Origin: Fimbriiglobus ruber
GTDB taxonomy: Bacteria; Planctomycetota; Planctomycetia; Gemmatales; Gemmataceae
Reading direction: 5' to 3'
Length of the DNA stretch: 64,000 nt
Assembly: GCF_002197845.1 (NCBI RefSeq)
Contig: NZ_NIDE01000014.1
Coordinates: 372,001-436,000, forward strand
The translations under genes and the position numbers were made by a program. Below are positions 42,650 through 51,792 of the stretch, one piece after another; within the stretch, counting starts at the first letter, position 1, and each line of letters opens with the position of its first letter. The notes beneath the pieces are model-generated. The model was given only the letters and a program-made list of their open reading frames with translations. It ran no database searches and was not told the DNA's origin.

Positions 42650-45475
42650 TCATGACTTCCGCCGCTTCTTTGCGGGCTTCGGCATCGGTCGGCGACGGGT
42701 CTTCTCCGGCAAAGCGTTCAGCCGCTTCTCGATCTGGTCGAAGTAATACTCCGCCGTCGTCCGCACTTCGACGGGGATGTTCTGCAGATACCTGCGATCC
42801 CCCCGGTGCAATGCGGATAGCGCCTCGTACCACGGCCGCAGGCGGGCGTCGTCGCCGCGCTCGCGCAGAAAGGCCAGCAGCTCCTCGCCGTAGTTCAGGT
42901 GCAGCAGGACGGCACTAGTGCGGAACCAGTCGTCATCTGAAGTGTAAGGGAATCGTTGCCCGATGATATTAATGCCCTTGGTCAAAGAATCACGGCAAAG
43001 TCCCCAGTTTGCGTCGTAAGCAGCGAAAATAGCTTCGTGAAGATACAAGGTGTCTTTGCATTCCTGTTCGTGTTTGTTTCGCAAGGGTTCAAAAATCTGT
43101 TTTGCCACAAGCATATTATCCATAAAATCCCGAAACAAAAACACAAGATTGTGACGAGCATATTCATTTCCTCCGTCGATGTCGAGTGTTTTTGTGAAGG
43201 AAAAAATGGCATCCGAGTATCTATGAAGATGATCGCAATAGAGATTTCCAAGTCCGTTCCAAGATTCTCCATTCAACGGGTTTAGTTCGAGTGCCTTACG
43301 GTAAGCGTCCTCGGCTTCCTCGTATCGACCGAGATGGTCCTGTAACAATTTGCCTAGACCCAGCAGTGGCTTGTCCAATTGCGGGTTTAGTTCGAGCGCC
43401 TTGCGGTAAGCGTCCTCGGCTTCCACGTATCGACCGAGGTCGTCCTGTAGTAAAAAGCCCAAGTTGTTCCACGCATAAGCAACTCGCGGATCGATGGCAA
43501 TAGCCTTGCGGTAAGCCGCCTCAGCTTCGGAATACCAACCCAAATTCTCTTGTAGTATGCACCCCCAGTTAAACCACATTAGAAAATGAGTGTTATTTTG
43601 CGGGGCAAGTAATGATTGTACGTGAGACCGGACATCCTGGCTTAATCTAGAGCCGATAAGCGGTTGAATGAAACTGACCAACATTCGCAAAGTGCGATAT
43701 TTATCAGTCTTCAGAAATGTGCGGTTCCAATCTTCGATATCCTTCACGGATCGCAATTGGCCAGTGGCAAGCCACTGACGGAACCATTCCACCGAAACCT
43801 CGCCGTATTTCCGAACATCCAATTCTCTAGCATCTCGGCACGATTTGAGAACCGTGTCAACTTGTTCCGTGCTTAGCTTCCCAACTGTCGTCGCCAATTT
43901 ATCCCGTTCGCCGCGCATGAACATCTGCCGATCACCCAGTATCTGCTCTGCGAATTTCTCCGGCGTAACATGGGCGTCGGTGGGGACGAGGGCCATCAGT
44001 TTTTCGCGTAGATCGTCGAAAGCCAAAGTAGCCGGGTGCAGTTTTGAGAAGTCGATCACTTTTTCCAATTCCCGCCGGGCCTCTGTCGCCTTTTGTCGCA
44101 GCGCATCAAGCTCCGCATGGCGAGCGAGTTCTTCCTTATCGTTAGGGGCAAGCGTGCAAGCCAAGGCTCTAGCGAATAGATGCCGGTCTGGGCTATAATC
44201 CCGTTCGTTCATTAAGTGCTGCGCAAGGCGAGGGCGATCCTTGGCCTCATAGAAGCTCTCGATGAAGCGGACGAGGAACTCGACCTCCCGACGCTGTCGA
44301 CGGGAGGCACTGCGCATCAGGAACCAGACGTTGAAAAAGCGTTCCGCGATCTGGAAGCCGGTCGAGGATTGTTCAAAGAGTTCGACCTTTTCCACGAAAC
44401 CGATCTTCTCCAAGCGATCGAGTTGGCCGGAAATGGTGGTCATCGGCAGACCGGTCGATTCGGAGATGGTGCGAGCGGGGATCGGCGCCCAGTGGTCGGC
44501 GACCGCGCTGACGACGACTTGCTGCTGCTCGGCCAGTTCCTCAATGCGGGCCTTGTAAAGCGGAGTGACGCGGTCGAGCAGGTTTTCCAGATCGATAAAG
44601 ACGCTGGGGGAAAAGTCTTCCGCGTAGAGGAAGAAGAGTGTGACAACCGTGCGCGGATTCCCGCCGGTCAGGTCACGGAGCGCTTTCAGTCGCTCCGGGT
44701 GAGCCATCACCTTGTCGCGCACATCCGCGCGGCCGGTGATTTCACCCAGCTTCAACATCATCTCGCGCATTTCGTCGGCGGACAAAGGCTTCAGGTAGTG
44801 GATCTTGAAATGGTCGTAGAATGCGGCCCCGTAGTCCTGGCTTTCGGGGGGCGGGCTGGGGCTGGCGCCAACGAGTATCGGGCTTCCGGGCCGCATCAAC
44901 AGTTCGCGAAGCGCGTGCTGTTCGATTTCGGCGATGCGCTCGAAGACCAGTTGTAGGTTATCCACCAGCAGCACGAGCCGCTTGCCACTCTCTTCTGCTT
45001 CCTTGAGTAGTGCTTGTAGCGCTGCTCGGGCGGGGACAGCGTCTTTCGTAGCCGTTCCGCCTGGCTGAGATTTTGATGCCTGTACGATCGCGTCGATACG
45101 ATTGCTGGTGGCGGTGTCGCCAACCCGTTCCGCCGCGTCGGCGAGCGAGTCCAGGCAGTTCAGCCAGAATTTCGAGAGCCGGTCGACGGCGTATTGTTCC
45201 TCCGCGAAGACCAGTGGCACGAAACGCTTCGACAGATCCGCATTCGTGCGCAACTCCGCCGCCAGCCGCGCCAGCAACAGACTCTTGCCCATCCCGCGCT
45301 GGCCGACGACGAGATGGTGCTGTGCCCGGCTGTCGGGCTTTTCGGCGATGAGATCGGCGAGGATGCGGTCGAAGACCGCCTGCCGGGCCACGAACGCCGC
45401 GACGACTTCCGCGTCTTTGAGGCGGGCCGGGTTGTAGAGCGTCAGCTGGCTGACGCTGATCTTGCCCGTGCTCAT
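42650..45475 (-). CDS. Large P-loop NTPase with winged-helix and TPR domains
   Basis: A protein of 941 residues. An AAA/STAND-like NTPase begins with VVGQRGMGKSLL (Walker A 58-65) and has Walker B LVLLVDNLQ near residue 165. Then comes PGSPILVGASPSPPP, a sensor-like segment. A winged helix follows (PARTISESTGLPMTTISGQLDRLEKIGFV). The C-terminal half has three TPRs, each ending AEAAYRKAIAIDP or AEDAYRKALELNP, and ends in a basic tail (KPAKKRRKS). NTPase-wHTH-TPR proteins often act as sensors of infection or stress, but the role here is not proven. The ATG overlaps the stop of the upstream NTPase gene by 4 bp. The stretch 42950-43280 is clearly less GC-rich than the rest. Confidence 0.82.
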   Translation of the reverse strand: MSTGKISVSQLTLYNPARLKDAEVVAAFVARQAVFDRILADLIAEKPDSRAQHHLVVGQRGMGKSLLLARLAAELRTNADLSKRFVPLVFAEEQYAVDRLSKFWLNCLDSLADAAERVGDTATSNRIDAIVQASKSQPGGTATKDAVPARAALQALLKEAEESGKRLVLLVDNLQLVFERIAEIEQHALRELLMRPGSPILVGASPSPPPESQDYGAAFYDHFKIHYLKPLSADEMREMMLKLGEITGRADVRDKVMAHPERLKALRDLTGGNPRTVVTLFFLYAEDFSPSVFIDLENLLDRVTPLYKARIEELAEQQQVVVSAVADHWAPIPARTISESTGLPMTTISGQLDRLEKIGFVEKVELFEQSSTGFQIAERFFNVWFLMRSASRRQRREVEFLVRFIESFYEAKDRPRLAQHLMNERDYSPDRHLFARALACTLAPNDKEELARHAELDALRQKATEARRELEKVIDFSKLHPATLAFDDLREKLMALVPTDAHVTPEKFAEQILGDRQMFMRGERDKLATTVGKLSTEQVDTVLKSCRDARELDVRKYGEVSVEWFRQWLATGQLRSVKDIEDWNRTFLKTDKYRTLRMLVSFIQPLIGSRLSQDVRSHVQSLLAPQNNTHFLMWFNWGCILQENLGWYSEAEAAYRKAIAIDPRVAYAWNNLGFLLQDDLGRYVEAEDAYRKALELNPQLDKPLLGLGKLLQDHLGRYEEAEDAYRKALELNPLNGESWNGLGNLYCDHLHRYSDAIFSFTKTLDIDGGNEYARHNLVFLFRDFMDNMLVAKQIFEPLRNKHEQECKDTLYLHEAIFAAYDANWGLCRDSLTKGINIIGQRFPYTSDDDWFRTSAVLLHLNYGEELLAFLRERGDDARLRPWYEALSALHRGDRRYLQNIPVEVRTTAEYYFDQIEKRLNALPEKTRRRPMPKPAKKRRKS

Positions 45476-46656
45476 GAGCCGTTCCTTCGGTGCCAGTATT
45501 CGCGGAGCAGGAAGGAGCGGAAGGTGTAACGGCCACCGCTTTCGAGCAGGTAGCCGTCGCGCTGGAGAACGATCAGCAGGCGCGCGAGTTGTTCCTCGAC
45601 CTTGTCGACGTCCGCCGTGGGTTTGGCCATCAACACGGCCAGGACGTGTCCGCGTTCGCGGCCGGCCGGGTGTTTGCAAAGGTCGCCGAGAATCGCCTTA
45701 CACGAGGCGGCGTCCGGCGCGGAGAACTGAGCGTCGATGCGTTCGCGCCAAGTGTCAAAGTACCCGAGTTTTTCGGGCTTGAGCAACGAATCGAAGGCTT
45801 TTGCGATCGACCTTTCGGACTCCATGTCCAGAAGTTCGTGAAAGACCAAGTGCAAGTGATAGGCGAGAGGCCAACCCACCAGACGAATGATCTCTTCGCG
45901 TTCGTCGGCCGTGAGGGAGAGCTTGTTCGAATCGCCCAACACTCTCAAAAACGCGTCCGCCTCTTCCGCGGAAAACGCCTCCAACGTGAACACCTGGAGG
46001 TCATTGATTAATTTCTGGAGTCGTTGTTCCTCGACGAAGTTATCCAGGCCGATCGAGCCGAGAAACACCCAGCGTATCTTCTTACGGTACGTTTGCCGCA
46101 GCTCGCGCAACCAATGCAAGAGCGCGATGACCCGCTTGGGTCCGTCGTCTTCTTTCTGAAGCGTGAGCAAAAGCTCGGGCAGTTCATCGATGGCGATCAG
46201 AACCTGGCTGTCGCCGTCTTCGATCTTGCGGAAGACGGACTCCAACACTTTGCCCAAAGTCGAGTGGTCGGCGTCCGCGGCTTCGCCGAGGCTGACTTCC
46301 AGACCGGGAACTTTAATCCCCTTGCCGCCGATACCCTGGCGGATCTTGGAAAACACTCCCATCGCCCGAGTCAAAATCTCGGGATGGAGTCCGGCCCTCG
46401 CAAACTCTTCGACCAGCTTTTCCGCGAACGCCAATTCGTCGCCCCGTCCCTCGACGTTGATGAAGACCGCCTTCCGCTTCGGATCAGTCCGCCATTCCTC
46501 GCAGAGCCGGAGTACAAGCGACGTCTTCCCGACTCGTCGTGGAGCCACAAGTAGGATGTTGGCCAGATTGTCCAGTTCCCGGCGGAGCTTCGCCAGGGCC
46601 TTTGGTCTGTTGAAGAAATCGTCCCCTTCGGCGGGGCTGCCGATGATGTTTCTCAT
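45472..46656 (-). CDS. AAA-like ATPase (archaeal-ATPase type) of a two-gene NTPase operon
   Basis: A protein of 394 residues starting RNIIGSPAEGDDFFNRP, like the COG1672-type ATPases of archaea and bacteria. Walker A is APRRVGKTS (38-46). Walker B is VLIAIDELPE, with Asp157 and Glu158. WVFLGSIGL follows as a sensor region, then a lid helix and a C-terminal winged helix (LARLLIVLQRDGYLLESGGRYTFRSFLLREYW). ATPases of this group pair with DNA-binding or effector partners. Here the next gene overlaps it by 4 bp and encodes a second NTPase. Its own promoter region contains a double palindrome. Confidence 0.82.
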   Translation of the reverse strand: MRNIIGSPAEGDDFFNRPKALAKLRRELDNLANILLVAPRRVGKTSLVLRLCEEWRTDPKRKAVFINVEGRGDELAFAEKLVEEFARAGLHPEILTRAMGVFSKIRQGIGGKGIKVPGLEVSLGEAADADHSTLGKVLESVFRKIEDGDSQVLIAIDELPELLLTLQKEDDGPKRVIALLHWLRELRQTYRKKIRWVFLGSIGLDNFVEEQRLQKLINDLQVFTLEAFSAEEADAFLRVLGDSNKLSLTADEREEIIRLVGWPLAYHLHLVFHELLDMESERSIAKAFDSLLKPEKLGYFDTWRERIDAQFSAPDAASCKAILGDLCKHPAGRERGHVLAVLMAKPTADVDKVEEQLARLLIVLQRDGYLLESGGRYTFRSFLLREYWHRRNGS

Positions 46657-46691
46657 AACCAAATAGTAGGCAACAAGATGTCTGGTGTAAA

Positions 46692-46721
46692 TATTCAAAA
46701 TTGAATAAATTCAATTTTGAA
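46692..46721. promoter_or_regulatory. Double AT-rich palindrome upstream of the NTPase operon
   Basis: attcaaaattgaat (46692-46705) and attcaattttgaat (46708-46721) are exact reverse complements 2 bp apart. Each half is itself close to a palindrome (ATTCAA-NN-TTGAAT). The set lies 36-65 bp upstream of the first NTPase start in otherwise GC-rich DNA. It looks like a pair of repressor sites or a promoter-operator. Confidence 0.65.
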
Positions 46722-46795
46722 TAAATTATTGTTCCGGGACAACGTCGGCTCATTCGCGGTTATTACTTACCTGTAAATGATTTAAGCTCTACTAG

Positions 46796-47521
46796 TCAAC
46801 GAGCCGCCGGGTCGATGAGATCCTTGAGCAAGGCCGGGAACGTGGCCCAGGATTGGAGGTAAGTGGCTTCGAGCGGGGCCGGAAGGTATCGGGTCGCCGA
46901 GAGAAAGATCGGCAGCGACGGCAGGGCATCGCCGACCCCGATCGATTCCACATAGGCGGTCGGGAGGTCGCCACCGATATACGACGCGACGATCAAGGGT
47001 TTACTCGGGGGGGCGGCGAACGGTTCGTCCCCAAATTCGTCCCAGATCGCTTTGTGGATGCCATGCGGGTCACGGGATGTCGGCGGGAACAGGTCGACCA
47101 CAAGGAGATTCACACCCTGATTCAAGATGTCCGCGGCCTTCTCAACGAACGTCCGCAGCGCGTTCCGGCTGTCCTTGTTTCCCGGCGACACGATCTCGAT
47201 GATCGCGACGACCTTTCCGCGACCGTGCCGGATGGCGACCCGGTCGGCCCGCTTGGCGTAATTGACCTTCTCCAGCCTGGCAACCACCCGGGCTGTCGGG
47301 GGGGCCGTTTCCACGGCGATCCCGCCCGAATCGTTCGCCGGGGTTCGCGTTTGGAGAGTCACGACGTCCGGAATCGGGCGGCCGGTGACCTGCTCGGTCA
47401 TCGCCATGTACTCGGGCGGCAGCAGCCCGCCGTTTAGGGCGTTGGTCAGGTTCACCACCCAGGCCTGGTGGAAGTGGTGAAAGTCACCCGGTTCGAGGCG
47501 GGTCCAGTCGTGGATCGACAT
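46796..47521 (-). CDS. DUF4058 family protein
   Basis: A protein of 241 residues that begins SIHDWTRLEPGDFHHFHQAWV. It contains VAIRHGRGKVVAIIEIVSPGNKD, with an E-I-V-S-P-G-N-K core, and LLVVDLFPPTSRDP. DUF4058 proteins are abundant in planctomycetes and cyanobacteria. The E...K spacing suggests a restriction-nuclease-like fold, but no activity is established. The start is ATG 47521. Confidence 0.8.
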   Translation of the reverse strand: MSIHDWTRLEPGDFHHFHQAWVVNLTNALNGGLLPPEYMAMTEQVTGRPIPDVVTLQTRTPANDSGGIAVETAPPTARVVARLEKVNYAKRADRVAIRHGRGKVVAIIEIVSPGNKDSRNALRTFVEKAADILNQGVNLLVVDLFPPTSRDPHGIHKAIWDEFGDEPFAAPPSKPLIVASYIGGDLPTAYVESIGVGDALPSLPIFLSATRYLPAPLEATYLQSWATFPALLKDLIDPAAR

Positions 47522-47658
47522 ATTCAAGCTCCAGGAATCATCATTCTTTCTACCCCGACCGCCATGGTTGAACAACTTCGCTGGTCCCATGCCAAATACG
47601 CTTTTTCGTCAGGCTTGTGACGGCCGGGCCGCCGTCTCGCCCGCCGATCTCGCGGACC

Positions 47659-49104
47659 CTACGCCGGCACGGTGCCCGCCGGCAGCCGCATTACGAAACA
47701 CGCCCCGCCCTCGGGCGGGTTGAACCCCCGGAGCGTGCCGCCGTGGTCTTCGACGATCCGCCTGGAAACCACGAGCCCCAGGCCCAGGCCGGTTTCCTTG
47801 CCCGTCGCGAACGGCTCGAACAGGCGAGGGAGAATCTCGGGCGAGATGCCCGTGCCGGTGTCCCGCACCTCGATCTCGGCCGCGGGGCTCTCCCCCTCGA
47901 CGGCCTCAGCCGGTGGGCGGACGGCTACGGTCAGCGTCCCGCCCGCCGGCATCACGTCCAGGGCGTTCAGCGCCAAATTTAAGACGACCTGCCGCAACTG
48001 CTCGCGGTCCGCGTCGAGAACGACGGGCCCCGGCGGCGCGTCGAAGACGACGCGCACGCGGTTCAGGTCCAGGCGGCCGCGGACGAGGGCGAGCGCGTCG
48101 CGGACGACGGCCGTCAGGTCGCACGGCTTGCGCTCCAAGGACGGCGGCCGGGCGTAGTCGAGAAAGATCTGGAGGGACGATTCGATCCGGTGCAGTTCCT
48201 GCTCGATCAGGTCGAGGTCTTCGCCGGTCAGCCCGCCGGCCGCCGGGTCTTTGCGGCTCGTTTCGATGAGCAGGATGACGGACGTGAGCGGGTTCCGGAC
48301 CTCGTGGGCGACCCCGGCGGCGAGTTGGCCGACGGCCGCCAGCCGCTCCGCCCGGCGGACCTCCCGCTCTTTCTGCTGAAGTTTCCCCACAACCTGCTCG
48401 ACCCGCCGGACCAGCGCCTCGGCCCCGTCGTCGCGCGGGTCGGTGCCGTCCCACTCGATCGCGGGCACTTCCTGATCCAGGATGTCCGACGCCCCTTGCA
48501 CGTTCACGAGAAACTGGTGGATCGTCCGGCGGAGGCTACGGGCCAGGCCGTAGCCGAAGACCAACCCTCCAAGTGACGCCAGTCCGCCGACGGCGCCCAG
48601 CCCCCACGCCATCCGCCGCAGCGCCTCCTGGTGCTCCTTCTCGGACTCGTCGATCTGCTCCGCGTTGTAGTTGCGCAGCCGCTTGGCGGCGAGGAGAGTG
48701 GAGAACTGGAGCTGGTCGACGGCCGCCTGGTTGCGGGTCGTGCCGCGCGGCGACGCGCCCCACAGCAGCTTGTACGTGCGGTAGCTGTCGTTGATCGCCC
48801 GGACGAGATCCCGTTCGCGCGGCTTGTCCGCGTAGGTGTTGATTTCGTCGATCGTTTTCTCGACTTCTTCCTGAAACGTCTCCACGTCCGACGCCTCGCG
48901 GTTGTGGCCCGCGATGAGGGCGGCGAGGTGCTCTTCCAGCGCCCCCGCCGCCCGCCGGCTGCCGATGTTTTCGTTGAGGACGCCGGCCGTCTCGGACTGC
49001 GCGCGGTTCAAATAAAACGCCACCGTGCCGCACAGCCCGAGCACGAGCAGGCTGGACAGGACGGTCACGAAGAGCAGTCGACCCGGGTACGATCGCAGAG
49101 CCAT
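47659..49104 (-). CDS. Membrane sensor histidine kinase
   Basis: A protein of 481 residues. Membrane helices lie at about 9-30 and 176-196, bracketing an outside helical domain of about 140 residues. A HAMP-like stretch and coiled coil follow. The phospho-acceptor is in VAHEVRNPLTSVILL. The HATPase has NLALNALDVMPAGG, RDTGTGISPEIL and ETGLGLGLVVSRRIVEDHGG. The kinase is of the NtrB/AtoS type, which usually pairs with an NtrC-like activator. No response regulator lies nearby. The start is ATG 49104. Confidence 0.88.
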   Translation of the reverse strand: MALRSYPGRLLFVTVLSSLLVLGLCGTVAFYLNRAQSETAGVLNENIGSRRAAGALEEHLAALIAGHNREASDVETFQEEVEKTIDEINTYADKPRERDLVRAINDSYRTYKLLWGASPRGTTRNQAAVDQLQFSTLLAAKRLRNYNAEQIDESEKEHQEALRRMAWGLGAVGGLASLGGLVFGYGLARSLRRTIHQFLVNVQGASDILDQEVPAIEWDGTDPRDDGAEALVRRVEQVVGKLQQKEREVRRAERLAAVGQLAAGVAHEVRNPLTSVILLIETSRKDPAAGGLTGEDLDLIEQELHRIESSLQIFLDYARPPSLERKPCDLTAVVRDALALVRGRLDLNRVRVVFDAPPGPVVLDADREQLRQVVLNLALNALDVMPAGGTLTVAVRPPAEAVEGESPAAEIEVRDTGTGISPEILPRLFEPFATGKETGLGLGLVVSRRIVEDHGGTLRGFNPPEGGACFVMRLPAGTVPA

Positions 49105-49238
49105 GCCAGTAAGGTACCCGATTTTGGGGAGCCGGGCGCGCCCGGATTCGGCTTTCCGCGGGCCGGGATTTTCGCTTGCGTGTCCGGCCGGGGGCGGCAT
49201 GATGGGGCCAGACCTCCCGCTCATTCTGGACCCCCGCC

Positions 49239-50114
49239 ATGCACGAAATCTCCCGCCGCTCGTTCCTCGCCGCGGCCGCCGCCGCACCCCTCCTCATCCC
49301 CACCGCGGCTCTCGCTGCGGGTGCCCCGAAATTCAAGCTCGGGCTCGTCACGTACAACGTGGCCGCCGGGTGGGACTTGCCGACCATCCTGAAGATCTGC
49401 CGGCAGGTCGGGATCGCGGCCGTCGAGTGCCGGACCACGCACAAGCACGGCGTCGAGCCGTCGCTGTCGGCGGCCGACCGGGCCGGGGTGAAGAAGCAGT
49501 TCGCGGATTCCGGCGTCGTCTTTTGGGGCTGCGGGAGCGTCTGCGAGTTCCACTCCGCCGACCCGGCTGTGGTCGCCAAGAACGTCGAGGAGTGCAAGCG
49601 GTTCATCGGGCTGGTGAAGGAACTGGGCGGGATGGGCGTGAAGGTCCGGCCGAACGGCGTGGCCAAGGGGCAGACGCCGGAGCAGGCGTGCGAGCAGATC
49701 GGCAAGGCGCTGATCCCGTGCGGTCAGGCCGCGGCCGACGCCGGCCTCGAAATCTGCGTCGAGGTCCACGGGCCGGTCACACAGGTGCCGAAGCACATCA
49801 AGCACATCATGGATGTGTGCGCCCACCCGGCCGTCGGCGTGACCTGGAACTCGAACCCGACCGATCTCACGAACGGCACCATCGCCGAGAGCTTCGAGCT
49901 ACTGGCCAAGCACATCAAGTCCTGCCACATCAACGACCTGACTAACGACAAGGCCGGCAAGTACCCCTACCGCGACCTGTTCTCGCGGCTCAAGGGCATC
50001 GGCTACGACCGGTACACCATGTGCGAAGTGGGTAAGACTTACGACCCGGAGAAGGGGGCGGAGTTCCTCAAGGGGTACAAGGAGATGTGGGACGACCTGA
50101 CGGGATCGAAGTAG
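49239..50114 (+). CDS. Tat-exported xylose-isomerase-like TIM-barrel protein
   Basis: A protein of 291 residues with a Tat signal (SRRSFLAAAAAAPLL). The barrel has KLGLVTYNVAAGWDLPTIL, EICVEVHGPVT and HPAVGVTWNSNPTD, which are metal-site strands of the sugar phosphate isomerase/epimerase fold. Planctomycetes export many such proteins, thought to act on sugars. The gene is divergent from the kinase gene, with 134 bp between their starts. Confidence 0.85.
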   Translation: MHEISRRSFLAAAAAAPLLIPTAALAAGAPKFKLGLVTYNVAAGWDLPTILKICRQVGIAAVECRTTHKHGVEPSLSAADRAGVKKQFADSGVVFWGCGSVCEFHSADPAVVAKNVEECKRFIGLVKELGGMGVKVRPNGVAKGQTPEQACEQIGKALIPCGQAAADAGLEICVEVHGPVTQVPKHIKHIMDVCAHPAVGVTWNSNPTDLTNGTIAESFELLAKHIKSCHINDLTNDKAGKYPYRDLFSRLKGIGYDRYTMCEVGKTYDPEKGAEFLKGYKEMWDDLTGSK

Positions 50115-50178
50115 TCCGCGAGTCTCGGCGTGTCACCTGCTCATCAAGTTCCCGGGACGGCGATGGCGTCGGCCCCCG

Positions 50179-50328
50179 GTGTCCCCGGGCTCCCGCCCGG
50201 GTCTACGTCCGGCCGCCCCCGAGGGGCGGAAGATGGCGCTGATTTTGCGGCACGATGACAGGGATACGAAGGGTTTTCCGCCCCTCGGAGGCGGCCGGAC
50301 GTAGACCCGGGCGGGAGCCCGGGGACAC
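50179..50328. repeat. Long inverted repeat, same family as 2526-2677
   Basis: Arms at about 50179-50231 and 50277-50328 share the sequence gtgtccccgggctcccgc and onward with the element at 2526-2677, differing mainly in the middle (tccggccgcccccgag for taggccgccccggag). The loop differs. The changes on both arms compensate, so the stem stays almost perfect. Confidence 0.9.
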
Positions 50329-50352
50329 CTGCCCACGGCTCTCGCCTACATC

Positions 50353-51792
50353 TCAATCCGGCTTCGCCGCAACTTCCTCGTGGGGCACCGGCGCCGCCGG
50401 CACGACCCGGCCTTCGCGATCCTTGAGGATCTCCTCGGCCGCCTTGTGCCGGGTCGAGATGCCCGGCTGCGGGTAGAGCCCGCCGCCCAGGATCATCACG
50501 GCCAACACCAACACCGCGAACCGCTCCCGCGCGCCGATCTGCAGCGACACCGACGACTGGTGCCGCGCGCCCGTGAACAACAGCAGGTACGCCCGGACCA
50601 CCGCGATCCCGTTGATCGCGGCCGTCAGCACGATCGCCAGCCCGACGTACAGGTCGGCCTCGATCGCCCCGTCCGTCAACACCTCGGTCGACACGAACCC
50701 GAGCGTCCCCGGGAAGCCGACACTCGCCAGGCCGGTCAGCAGGAAGCAGACGGCCAGCGTCGGCGAGTGTTCGTACAGGCCGTGGTATCGGGTCAGGGAA
50801 AGTCGACCGAATCGCGATTCCAGCGCCCGCAGGGTCAGCCCGAATCCGCTCAGCGACAGCCCGATCGAGAACCAGAGGGCCAGCGCCCCCGTCAGGCTCG
50901 TCGTGGTGACTAACTCCAGACCGACCAGCACGAGCGACCCGTGGCTCACGAACAGGTACGCGAAGAACCGCCGGGTGTCCCGCTGGATGGCGGCCATCCC
51001 GGCCGCGTACACCGCCGTCACCATCGAGATGATGCTGATGCTCTGGAGTACCCACTCCGGGGCAATCGGGAGGACGAGCCGGATGGCCGCGTACACCCCG
51101 GCCAGCGGCGTCACGTACAGGAGCGCGTTCCCGAACGACGCGTGCTCGAACCAGTCGGTGATCCAACAGTGGGCCGGGACCGCCCCGCACCGGACGAGGA
51201 TCGCCGCCATGAGCGGGACCGTCGCCAGGGCCGATTGCGTCCGGTGGTGCCCGTCCACGTCCGCGAACACCAACCCGACGACCAGCAGGACGGCGAACAG
51301 GATCATGTGGAAGGCGTAAACGCGGGCCGGCTTGCCGCGGTTCAGCAGCTCCAAGTACGGGGGGATCGTCCCGGCGATCAGGATGACCGCGATCCCGATC
51401 GGGTTGGTGCAGCCGAATAAGGCCAGGCGAATCCCTTCGGAGCAGAGCGACCAGGAGAACGAGAACCGCCGCATCTTCGTCCGCGTCGTCGCCAGGGCTG
51501 TCAGGAAGTGGAGCAAGGCGATCATCGGGACGAGCGGTGCGTTCAACTCGTCCACGGCGAACAGGACGGTGCCGAATAGGTGCGGCTGGGCGCTCCACTG
51601 TTCGACCACCTCCCGCGGCGTGCCGAGGTAGAACCCGAGCCACGCGAGGAACGTGCAGGCGAACACCGCCCCCGTGAACGCGTACCCCCAGCGGGCGGCC
51701 GCCAGCGGGTCGCGGACCCGGCTCACGCCCAGCGCGCCGACGAGCGAGCCCGCGATGGCCAATTCGAGCCACGGGATCTGGAACACGTTCAT
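50353..51792 (-). CDS. NuoM-like proton-conducting subunit of a carbon-uptake cluster
   Basis: A membrane protein of 479 residues with about thirteen helices, related to the antiporter-like NuoL/M/N subunits of complex I. Features include AVDELNAPLVPMIALLHF, GAVPAHCWITDWFEHASFGN and SHGSLVLVGLE. The C-terminal tail is cytoplasmic and charged. The ATG at 51792 overlaps the preceding gene's stop by 4 bp. Its position behind DabA and a NuoL-like gene suggests it helps drive bicarbonate or CO2 uptake with an ion gradient. Confidence 0.82.
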   Translation of the reverse strand: MNVFQIPWLELAIAGSLVGALGVSRVRDPLAAARWGYAFTGAVFACTFLAWLGFYLGTPREVVEQWSAQPHLFGTVLFAVDELNAPLVPMIALLHFLTALATTRTKMRRFSFSWSLCSEGIRLALFGCTNPIGIAVILIAGTIPPYLELLNRGKPARVYAFHMILFAVLLVVGLVFADVDGHHRTQSALATVPLMAAILVRCGAVPAHCWITDWFEHASFGNALLYVTPLAGVYAAIRLVLPIAPEWVLQSISIISMVTAVYAAGMAAIQRDTRRFFAYLFVSHGSLVLVGLELVTTTSLTGALALWFSIGLSLSGFGLTLRALESRFGRLSLTRYHGLYEHSPTLAVCFLLTGLASVGFPGTLGFVSTEVLTDGAIEADLYVGLAIVLTAAINGIAVVRAYLLLFTGARHQSSVSLQIGARERFAVLVLAVMILGGGLYPQPGISTRHKAAEEILKDREGRVVPAAPVPHEEVAAKPD

